Of a stretch of DNA of 36,220 nt, positions 15,810 to 22,324 are shown piece by piece. Made by a program: the position numbers and the translations under genes. Within the stretch, counting starts at the first letter, position 1, and every line of letters begins with the position of its first letter. This DNA is from Nitrospiria bacterium (lineage in GTDB: Bacteria; Nitrospirota; Nitrospiria; DASWJH01): NCBI GenBank assembly GCA_036397255.1, contig DASWJH010000014.1:1-36220 (forward strand), in the 5' to 3' direction. The notes under the pieces were generated by a model that was not told the DNA's origin, made no database searches, and worked only from the letters and a program-made list of their open reading frames with translations.

Positions 15810-16883
15810 TTAATGGTTCTCTCGACTGAGAATAGCCAGCCATGTGAGAACAGCAATTGAAATCATGGTTAGGCTCCATCCCATAATGGCGAAAGGGCGT
15901 TTCTTGAGATGACGTTCAGGGCTTACGTTAAGAAACGGAAGAAGAACCAAAACCAAGGCAAAAAGGCCGGGAATTCCAACCGCTCCCATAAAACTCCCGA
16001 ATTCTCCCGAAAAAATGGGAATGCGCAAAAGTTGAAACAGGAACAGAAAATACCATTCGGGCTCGGGGTTAAAATCCGAGGCCTCTGGAGAAGCTTCTTC
16101 CATTAAATGAACAGGCTCGATAAAGGTCATTAAAACAATCAGGACAAACACCACTCCCATGGCCACAATATCTTTATAAACCTGAGTGGGAAAGAAATAC
16201 TCGGATTTTTTTTCAAGTTCCTCCTTGGAACCCTTAAAAGGACCTGCGGGACCAGCCCTTCGGAATAAAAACACGTGCAATCCAGCCAATCCCATAAGAG
16301 AAAGGGGAAGAATCATGACATGAATCACATAAAAACGGTTCAAGGTTTGGGCTCCTGGAATAGCCCCCCCTTTTAAAAACCTTCCCATGAAATCGCCCAA
16401 AATAGGAATTTTGTCAAAAATTTCCACGCCAACCGTGGTTGCCCAATAAGCCCGCTGATCCCACGGAAGCAGGTAACCCGTAAAACCGAAGCCCAAGACC
16501 AAACTTAGAAGAACCAAACCCACCAACCAAACCATCTCCCGTGGTTTTTTGTAGGCCCCCCACAAAAAAACCTGAGACATATGAATGACCGCCATGATCA
16601 CCATGGCCGATGATCCCCAAAAATGAAAGCTGATGATAAACCAGCCATAGGGAAGTTCGTTAATAATGTATTGGGTGCTATCATAGGCATGATCGGCAGA
16701 GGGGGTGTAATAAAACATGAGCATGATGCCCGTGAGGACTTGAAGGGAAAAAATAAACAGAAGGCAGGATCCGAAGGTATAGGCATACCGGGCCCCACCA
16801 GGGATGGGCTCGTTGAGCATCTTGGCTTGGAGCTGTTTTAAATCAATCCGCTCGTCAACCCAGTTATAAATCTTTTCAAACAT
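15810..16883 (-). CDS. Cytochrome b of a Rieske/cytochrome b complex (fused b6-subunit IV type)
   Basis: 357 aa, seven or eight TM helices. The haem ligand pairs are His87/His101 (13 residues between) and His188/His203 (14 residues between). The 14-residue spacing in the second pair is the b6f-type pattern, against 13 in proteobacterial and mitochondrial bc1. The Qo-site motif PEWY is at 275-278 (NPEPEWYFLFLFQLLR). The length equals b6 plus subunit IV joined rather than a 400+ aa bc1 cytochrome b. Expected role: quinol oxidation at Qo and electron bifurcation to the Rieske protein and the b haems, in the inner membrane. It starts 3 nt after the Rieske stop codon. No separate cytochrome c1 gene with a typical c1 fold is visible; the 3-TM or dihaem cytochromes may fill that place. 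Confidence 0.95.
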   Translation of the reverse strand: MFEKIYNWVDERIDLKQLQAKMLNEPIPGGARYAYTFGSCLLFIFSLQVLTGIMLMFYYTPSADHAYDSTQYIINELPYGWFIISFHFWGSSAMVIMAVIHMSQVFLWGAYKKPREMVWLVGLVLLSLVLGFGFTGYLLPWDQRAYWATTVGVEIFDKIPILGDFMGRFLKGGAIPGAQTLNRFYVIHVMILPLSLMGLAGLHVFLFRRAGPAGPFKGSKEELEKKSEYFFPTQVYKDIVAMGVVFVLIVLMTFIEPVHLMEEASPEASDFNPEPEWYFLFLFQLLRIPIFSGEFGSFMGAVGIPGLFALVLVLLPFLNVSPERHLKKRPFAIMGWSLTMISIAVLTWLAILSRENH

Positions 16884-16886
16884 GAG

Positions 16887-17837
16887 CTATAAAATCCGGA
16901 TAACGTGAGTCCGTCCCGCCTTATATTCGGCGTCAATCACCTCTACGGTTCCCCCGGGACTCACTTTGGTGGGCATTATATCGAGGGGACGGGGGGCAGG
17001 TCCATCCAGCACTTCCCCGTCTGGGCCATAAATGCTGAGGTGGCAGGGGCACCAAAACACCCTTCCAAAGCGTTTATGATTTTCTTTCCAGCGGTAAGCA
17101 CAACCTAAATGTGGACATTTTCCAGAGAAAACGGTGAATTCAGAATCTGCATCATTCTCCCAAATCACCTTTCCATCGGTACCATGAAACTCCAGGGCTT
17201 TGCTTCCGTAGAGTTTCTCTCTTAGGTTGATCACCTTTTCTTTGAGATTATCCGATGTCCTAACCACCCAATGAGACTTTTTAAATTTCCGGACCAGGTA
17301 GCCCTCTTTAATTTCACGCTCGAAATGGACAAGTTTTGGAACATCCGTTTCTGGAAATTGTTGTGCCCTTGCAACGGTAAACCAGGAGTTATTAAATGGT
17401 TGATAGAGTGGGTGAATCAGATACCGAATAATGGGGTAAACCAGGGGAAGGGCAATCACAACCCCAATGGCATGGGTAAACTTCATAAAAAAAGAACGTC
17501 GGGACAAATCTTTTTCCAGTTCTGGAAGGGGAACCAGTGTCTCACCGGGGGAAACCTCCTCCATCCGGCGCTCCAATCCCGCAATTTCAACTTCACTGAG
17601 TTGGACAAAATTCTCCCGTTTCAGCTTGGGAAAATTTGAAAACTCCGATGAAGAACAACTTAAAACCGCATGTTCTCCCTCCACCGCAACCAAATTAAAA
17701 GGGACCACCCATTCCTGGCTTCTTCCCCGAACCACAATGTGGCTGATATTTTTGGTAATAGGATCGGCGATAACCCTTGAAATTTCACCGACCTCTTCAT
17801 CACCACATCTGACTTTGAATTTAATTTTAATGGACAT
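16887..17837 (-). CDS. Rieske iron-sulphur protein with N-terminal PRC-barrel-like domain
   Basis: 316 aa. Residues 1-75 look like a PRC-barrel (CGDEEVGEISRVIADPITKNISHIVV...WVVPFNLV...LSCSSSEFSNFP). A linker of about 35 residues follows. Then a twin-arginine motif SRRSFFMKF (112-120) directly precedes a TM helix (about 120-141), as in Tat-inserted Rieske proteins. The C-terminal Rieske domain has CPHLGC (241-246) and CPCH (263-266), giving the 2 Cys + 2 His cluster ligands and the two disulphide cysteines. GPDGEVLDGPAPRPL is also typical. So a cytoplasmic barrel, an uncleaved anchor and a periplasmic 2Fe-2S domain are joined in one chain. The start ATG at 17837 lies 14 nt after the preceding cytochrome gene. 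Forms the bc core with the cytochrome b encoded next. Confidence 0.93.
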   Translation of the reverse strand: MSIKIKFKVRCGDEEVGEISRVIADPITKNISHIVVRGRSQEWVVPFNLVAVEGEHAVLSCSSSEFSNFPKLKRENFVQLSEVEIAGLERRMEEVSPGETLVPLPELEKDLSRRSFFMKFTHAIGVVIALPLVYPIIRYLIHPLYQPFNNSWFTVARAQQFPETDVPKLVHFEREIKEGYLVRKFKKSHWVVRTSDNLKEKVINLREKLYGSKALEFHGTDGKVIWENDADSEFTVFSGKCPHLGCAYRWKENHKRFGRVFWCPCHLSIYGPDGEVLDGPAPRPLDIMPTKVSPGGTVEVIDAEYKAGRTHVIRIL

Positions 17838-17851
17838 AATTTATTTGAATA

Positions 17852-18694
17852 TTAATGTTTGTTATGATCGTGGTGAATCAACTTAGGCGTATCCACTTTG
17901 GGGTTTTTCAAAGTGAGAAGGTAGGCAACGAGCGCATCTAACTCGGATTCATCCATTAGCTCGGAATAATTATCGGGCATGGTCTCCTTTTTATGTTCCT
18001 TCTCAAACCCCTCGGAATAAGCGAAATTAGGCTCAAAAACTTTCCTTTTAATTTCCTCTGCAGGAACGATATTTCCAATATTATCCATTTTGGGTCCCCG
18101 CTTTTTAGTTCCCCCTTTTCCCCCGATCTTGTGGCAGTTATAACACTCATAAAGGTCATACACCTCCGCGCCGTAAGCGATGGTTTCTTCGGGACTCAGT
18201 TTTTCCCCGGGTTTCCGTTTTTTTTTCATAATATCTTCTAAATTGAGTTTAAGATCCCCACCCCCCTCCAACTGTTCTAACCTGACGAGTAGGGTATCTG
18301 CTTTTTCCGTTAATTCCTGCGATTTTGCATAAAGATCATGAAGAGACACCGCTTGAGAACCTTCGTATTTTTTAAGGATTTTTGCAATTTTTCCTTTTTC
18401 CCACTCAGGATCATATTGTGGAAGAAGGTTTGCGGCGACGGTAAACACCGCAGTACAAACGATGAAAAATACGGCTATTCCAATGGTCGCTTTTACCCCC
18501 GAAAATTCCTTCATGGGGGGCTTATCCAACAGGACAAAAACCATTAATCCCAAAAGCGCATAGAAAGCAAACATGGCCTGAAAGACGAAAGCAAACCCTA
18601 ATAAACCGGAACCAAAAAAAAGGCCAACGCCAATGATCACGGAGGCAATCACTTTCCACTTTAGGATTTCAAACCAACTTTTTGGATGGTCCAT
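17852..18694 (-). CDS. Three-TM membrane cytochrome c (monohaem) with coiled linker
   Basis: About 280 aa. Three TM helices (about 13-33, 36-56, 68-90), an extended charged, probably helical linker (about 95-160, ILKKYEGSQ...LYAKSQELTEKADTLLVRLEQLEGG), and a cytochrome c domain with CYNCH at 184-188 (YECYNCHKIGGKGG). The probable Met ligand is in ETMPDNYS. A His-rich tail (HHDHNKH) ends the protein. The start ATG at 18694 has AAGGA about 10 nt upstream; a TTG at 18703 would sit directly on the SD. It lies between the bd-like subunit A and the Rieske gene. Same architecture as the product of 12082-12819. It may take the place of cytochrome c1 or c-f next to the Rieske/cytochrome b core. Confidence 0.88.
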   Translation of the reverse strand: MDHPKSWFEILKWKVIASVIIGVGLFFGSGLLGFAFVFQAMFAFYALLGLMVFVLLDKPPMKEFSGVKATIGIAVFFIVCTAVFTVAANLLPQYDPEWEKGKIAKILKKYEGSQAVSLHDLYAKSQELTEKADTLLVRLEQLEGGGDLKLNLEDIMKKKRKPGEKLSPEETIAYGAEVYDLYECYNCHKIGGKGGTKKRGPKMDNIGNIVPAEEIKRKVFEPNFAYSEGFEKEHKKETMPDNYSELMDESELDALVAYLLTLKNPKVDTPKLIHHDHNKH

Positions 18695-18716
18695 CTCTTT
18701 CAAGTCCTTCTTTTGA

Positions 18717-20234
18717 TTATTTTGCCTTTGCTTCTCCGCCCACCTTAAGGCTCAACCAAATGGCCAATGTCACCACAGCAAAAAATACAAGGGTCAAAAT
18801 GGTAATCAGAATACTGGAATAGGCCAGGGTAGGGGTAAAAGACTCCTCCGTAAAATCGGGAAGAATTAGATACACATGAAAATACTTTCGAACCAGGGAA
18901 CGAACCGTTCCCATGAGACCCATGGTCCAAATAACCGATAGAGCAAGGAAAATCAATACAAACTGGGAAGTAAAATCGATCTTACCCCACTGAATGGTCC
19001 CTGTCCGAATGGCCCGGTTGTACAAGATATAGTTGACGATGGTCACCAAAACAATCAGGAGGGCAGCGGTATTTTTCGCGGGCATCAATGCTAGGAAACC
19101 CCATTCAGAGGGAAGCTCAGTCTCCTCTGTAGCCATAAACTGGGTAGCGGCAAACCCATGGGGGGTCATCCAAATGGCATTGCCCACCAACACAATGGCA
19201 AATCCCACTTTGACCACCGTCGTAAATCGTTCAGCCCCAGTGATCCGCTTCATGGAAAGCCAAATATAATAGTTACTGCCCAAGAAAATTAAACCCACCA
19301 TGGCTCCTTGCATCTCAAAAAACATGGAAAGCTGATCCGCCATCATATAGGGCCCAATGGAGGCATCAAAATCAAAAAACTCCGCAGCGAGGATGTATCC
19401 AAACAGAGGAAGAAAGAGTAGTGCGCCTACCCCGATTAAATTTCCGATATAGCCCATCCAATCATAGTGGGCTTTTTCCTTCTCTGTTTTTGCAAACATG
19501 TACATATAAGCAGCAATTAGCCCAGTGATAAACCCACCAAACGTGATATTCCCAATGAGTCGGTGGAGGTTTAACGGCATCCAACTATGGTTATACATTA
19601 ACTGCCAAACCGAAGCGGCGGTATCCACAAAGATCCGCCTGTCCATATCCAGCCCTTCGGGGACATCCGGGGGGGTATTCATAAATGAGGTAGGGCCGTC
19701 AATAGCAAAAAGTGTTACTGTTCCAATAATATTCAATAAGACCCCGATTGCAATATGACGCCCCTTTTTATCCCCTGACAAGGAATCCCACGTGTACACA
19801 TAAAAATACAGGACAATGGTCTCTGCAATAAATAGGAGGGGGTATGCAATGGCAAAAATGGGAAAGAAAAGAGAGGTGAGCCAGGAAAAGAAATGAGGAT
19901 AAAGGGCCAGGGCGATCATCACAAAAAGACCACCGGTTAAAGCTGTCATGCTATACAGTATGGCCGTCACCTTGATGACTTCTCTGGCAAGCCGGTCATA
20001 CCGGAGATCTCCTTTCCTCTTTCCCAACCATTCACAGGTTACCGCAAAGATTGGGGCCCCCAAAATAAAAGCTGCAAAGAGGATATGAAGCTGCGCAGCA
20101 ATCCAAACTGCTGTACGGTTTCCGATATACGGAAAATCAATCGGTTTGGGGTCAGGGGGTTGGGCATATACAACCCCTACCGCCAACACGGCAAAAACAG
20201 TTAACCCGCAAAATATTCCGGCCCACTTTTTCAT
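18717..20234 (-). CDS. Cytochrome bd-like oxidase subunit (CydA-like, form A)
   Basis: 505 aa, about 13 TM helices, with a signal-like N-terminus ending near VYAQ (residue 25). CydA-like haem ligands by eye alignment: His50 (AAQLHILFAAFILG), Glu138 (FIAETIVLYFYVYTWD), His224 (WMPLNLHRLIGNITFGGF) and Met260 (HYDWMGYIGN). The Glu99 equivalent is Ala130, and no GRQPW loop is present. It shares IGNRxxxW, HYDWMGYIGN, FLGSNYYIW/FIGANYYFW and WMTPHG/S with the 601-aa paralogue in the same operon, which is about 95 residues longer. The ATG follows the stop of the lipoprotein cytochrome gene with no gap. No CydB partner. Likely an electron-transfer or oxidase subunit of the bc/bd-like complex. Confidence 0.86.
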   Translation of the reverse strand: MKKWAGIFCGLTVFAVLAVGVVYAQPPDPKPIDFPYIGNRTAVWIAAQLHILFAAFILGAPIFAVTCEWLGKRKGDLRYDRLAREVIKVTAILYSMTALTGGLFVMIALALYPHFFSWLTSLFFPIFAIAYPLLFIAETIVLYFYVYTWDSLSGDKKGRHIAIGVLLNIIGTVTLFAIDGPTSFMNTPPDVPEGLDMDRRIFVDTAASVWQLMYNHSWMPLNLHRLIGNITFGGFITGLIAAYMYMFAKTEKEKAHYDWMGYIGNLIGVGALLFLPLFGYILAAEFFDFDASIGPYMMADQLSMFFEMQGAMVGLIFLGSNYYIWLSMKRITGAERFTTVVKVGFAIVLVGNAIWMTPHGFAATQFMATEETELPSEWGFLALMPAKNTAALLIVLVTIVNYILYNRAIRTGTIQWGKIDFTSQFVLIFLALSVIWTMGLMGTVRSLVRKYFHVYLILPDFTEESFTPTLAYSSILITILTLVFFAVVTLAIWLSLKVGGEAKAK

Positions 20235-20732
20235 TTATTTAGCCGATGCTGTTTCAGGAGTAAATTCAGTGGTGAAATCATCATGGGGCGATGGTGTTCC
20301 CCCATGAGAAAAAGCATGCTCGTAGGCCATAACCTTCCAAATCTCTTCCTCACTAAGCTTTTCTTTCCATGGTTTCATTTTCGTTCGGGGAACCCCTTCC
20401 GACACTCTCCAGAACCAGGCGCTGTCAGAATAGAGTTTCATCCGGTCTTGAACACGGAAATCCCTCGCCCCACGCTTGACCGGTTTTCCATCTTTACCAT
20501 GGCAGCTTGCGCAATTCACATCTGGATTTTCTTCCCCAGTAAAGAGGAGCCTTCCTTTTTCAATAATTTCCGGGTCGGTCCACCACCCATCAGGCATATG
20601 CTTATCCGCATAAGCCGCAGGAACTGGGGGTGGAGGTTGAATAGGGCCTTCTCCTCCTCCAGAACAGCCCACACCAATGATCCCTGAAAAGAGGAAGATG
20701 GCACTTAAAACAAAAAATCTCATCGTCTTCAT
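20235..20732 (-). CDS. Monohaem cytochrome c lipoprotein, first gene of respiratory operon
   Basis: 165 aa. Lipoprotein signal with lipobox GVGC (Cys23), a Gly/Pro-rich linker (GGGEGPIQPPPPVP), and one cytochrome c domain with CASCH at 74-78 (VNCASCHGKDGKPVKRG) and a late Met in RTKMKPW as probable ligand. The context WxDPEIIEKGRLLF...WFWRVSEGVP...SEEEIWKVMAYE is typical of small class I cytochromes that dock on oxidases. Start ATG at 20732 with AAAGGAG 13 nt upstream; the next ATG, three codons on, is less well placed. Leads the eleven-gene minus-strand operon; its stop touches the next ATG. Probable membrane-tethered electron carrier on the periplasmic side. Confidence 0.9.
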   Translation of the reverse strand: MKTMRFFVLSAIFLFSGIIGVGCSGGGEGPIQPPPPVPAAYADKHMPDGWWTDPEIIEKGRLLFTGEENPDVNCASCHGKDGKPVKRGARDFRVQDRMKLYSDSAWFWRVSEGVPRTKMKPWKEKLSEEEIWKVMAYEHAFSHGGTPSPHDDFTTEFTPETASAK

Positions 20733-21175
20733 TCGCTTACACAGACTCCTTTCTTTAAAAGTTGTATTTTTTCTGAGGTTTAGTGGAGTTTTCTGTTTGA
20801 CGAGGACACTTTTCCTTATAAATGAATTAAAATCTTATGCGCCTAGGGAAAGCATCATTGGGGTTTGGGAGGCTGAATTTTTTGTTAGTAACCCACCCAC
20901 ATCTACCGTGCACCCGCCTTCTCCATCATTCGCTATCAGACCTAACCAGATACCGCAATATCTTTTGTATTTAATGAGCCTGTTTTCCTCAAACAATTAA
21001 AAATATTTAAATGGATCATCTAAATTCCTCTTTAAAATTTAACCGAATTAAGATTCCCTCTTTATCCATCTGAAAGAGGTCGAAAAATATCATAGGGAAA
21101 AATAGATGTCAAGAAATTTTTAAGGAGAGAAAAAACGCGGGATTGATTTACCTAAAAAGGAATAAAAAGAATTGT
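20733..21175. other. Intergenic region: promoter and long leader of the respiratory operon
   Basis: 443 bases without a credible gene. A promoter-like sequence at 21084-21112 (minus) would give a leader of about 345 nt. A 17-codon open frame (MDKEGILIRLNFKEEFR) begins near the start of that leader but has no SD. I see no strong hairpin with a T-run, so transcription from the CBS/CarboxypepD_reg pair upstream could also read through. Confidence 0.5.
21084..21112 (-). promoter_or_regulatory. Candidate promoter of the bc/bd-like operon
   Basis: Minus strand: TTGACA (21112-21107), 17-nt spacer, TATTTT (21089-21084). Perfect -35, weak -10 (4/6). It lies 64 bp past the stop of the CarboxypepD_reg-like gene and about 345 nt before the first cytochrome gene. 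A second promoter nearer the gene cannot be excluded. Confidence 0.4.
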
Positions 21176-21718
21176 TTAGGACTCTTTTTTAGAGGACTTT
21201 TTTTGCTTGTTTTGAGAAGGATTTTTCTTCTTTTTTAGAAATCCAAAGAAATAAACGACTCCGATTACCAATATCACCGCAATGGCATATAACCAAACCG
21301 GAATCTCTGTCTTTTTTTCAGGAACGCTTGCATCAAAATCGATTTGCACCCTTCGTTCCGTAGTCCGGTCGCTTGGATCAAAAGAAACGATGACTTCTTT
21401 TTTTTGCCCTACCGCGGAGACTTCAACCGTATCCCCTACATCCTCATTATGAAGATGAATAATAACATCATAATAACCATCCTTATTGGTGAAAACGGTG
21501 GAACCCGCCCCATTTCGCTTGGCCACCACGATAACCTTTCCATCCACCAAAGGGTTTCCCTGTTGATCTTTTATAGTTCCATATACTTTAAATCGATGGT
21601 CTATTTCATGGGTCGCCCATAATGAAATAGGAATCACAAAAAAGATTAAAAGGAAAAGACCCCCGAAACCCAGAGCTTTGTATCTGCTGAAAGTGGAGCG
21701 TTTATTTAAATGAAACAT
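21176..21718 (-). CDS. Membrane-anchored CarboxypepD_reg-like domain protein
   Basis: 180 aa. N-terminal signal or anchor (about 15-35, GFGGLFLLIFFVIPISLWATHE). Then a beta-sandwich of the carboxypeptidase regulatory-like/transthyretin type (KVYGTIKDQQGNPLVDGKVIVVAKRNGAGSTVFTNKDGYYDVIIHLHNEDVGDTVEVSA). A C-terminal TM helix (about 142-162) and a very basic tail (KKKKNPSQNKQKKSSKKES) follow. The domain would therefore be exposed in the periplasm with the tail in the cytoplasm. The ATG is 2 nt after the CBS gene stop, so both are probably expressed from the promoter at 22181-22209. No specific function known. Lying upstream of the respiratory operon on the same strand, it could assist its assembly, but that is a guess. 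Confidence 0.72.
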   Translation of the reverse strand: MFHLNKRSTFSRYKALGFGGLFLLIFFVIPISLWATHEIDHRFKVYGTIKDQQGNPLVDGKVIVVAKRNGAGSTVFTNKDGYYDVIIHLHNEDVGDTVEVSAVGQKKEVIVSFDPSDRTTERRVQIDFDASVPEKKTEIPVWLYAIAVILVIGVVYFFGFLKKKKNPSQNKQKKSSKKES

Positions 21719-21720
21719 TT

Positions 21721-22113
21721 TTAAGAATCTTCCTCTTCGACAATATAGAGGGGGTGAAGCAAATCGCGGACAGACACAATTCCAACAATCTGATCCCCCT
21801 CGGTTACACCAAGATGACGCACACGATGTTGATCCATCAGATCATTGGCATCTACAACGGATTTTTCCGGTTCAATGGTCAATAACGGACTGCTCATTAC
21901 ATTCTCAACACGGGTTGCAGAAGCATCGGACCCGTTTGCGACGACTTTCTGGACAATATCCATTTCGGTTACGATCCCCAAAATCTCATGTTCCTTTCGA
22001 ATCAGTAGACTTCCAATGCTTTTTTCTTTCATGAGTTGGGCTGCTTCTTGAACGGTTGTTCCAACTTTCACCTGAACAATTTGTTTTGTCATGATGCGTT
22101 TAACGGGAATCAT
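21721..22113 (-). CDS. CBS-domain pair protein
   Basis: About 130 aa made of two CBS motifs (VKRIMTKQIVQVKVGTTVQEAAQLMKEKSIGSLLIRKEHEILGIVTEMDIVQKV and VENVMSSPLLTIEPEKSVVDANDLMDQHRVRHLGVTEGDQIVGIVSVRDLL). Such stand-alone pairs usually bind adenosine nucleotides and act as energy or redox-state sensors on partner proteins. I start it at the ATG at 22113. A longer reading up to 22251 would span a near-perfect promoter, so the extra 46 residues are very unlikely. No clear SD precedes 22113. Co-transcribed with the CarboxypepD_reg-like gene. Partner unknown. Confidence 0.9.
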   Translation of the reverse strand: MIPVKRIMTKQIVQVKVGTTVQEAAQLMKEKSIGSLLIRKEHEILGIVTEMDIVQKVVANGSDASATRVENVMSSPLLTIEPEKSVVDANDLMDQHRVRHLGVTEGDQIVGIVSVRDLLHPLYIVEEEDS

Positions 22114-22180
22114 AAGGCTATGGAAGAGGACCAATCCCGAGTTTAAAATCGAAGGATTGAAAGAATTTTCATTTAGAAAA

Positions 22181-22209
22181 TATATAGCATGAAGGGTTAT
22201 GATTGTCAA
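22181..22209 (-). promoter_or_regulatory. Promoter of the CBS gene operon
   Basis: Minus strand: TTGACA (22209-22204), exactly 17 nt, TATATA (22186-22181). Transcription would start near 22173, about 60 nt before the CBS start at 22113. One of the best sigma70-type matches in the window. Confidence 0.72.
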
Positions 22210-22257
22210 ATGAGAAGTCTTTGAGATTTCAATCAAAATCTTAAAAACCAAATTTTA

Positions 22258-22287
22258 TTGACATCTGATATTGCCTGAGAATATGAT
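22258..22287 (+). promoter_or_regulatory. Promoter of nadK and downstream gene
   Basis: TTGACA (22258-22263), 18-nt spacer, TATGAT (22282-22287). Predicted start near 22294. This places the upstream in-frame TTG and ATG codons (22271, 22283) outside the transcript and points to GTG at 22325 as the nadK start. Divergent from the CBS promoter. Confidence 0.65.
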
Positions 22288-22324
22288 TTTAACGATGGTC
22301 ATCAAGGGAGAAAACCAAAACCCC

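Noticed and set aside
13658-20234. Canonical cytochrome bd quinol oxidase (cydAB)
   Set aside because: There is no cydB, the GRQPW loop is missing, the Glu99 equivalent is lost, and there are two unequal A-type subunits inside a bc operon.
22114-22251. N-terminal extension of the CBS protein
   Set aside because: It contains a near-perfect promoter for the gene itself and no CBS-like or signal sequence.
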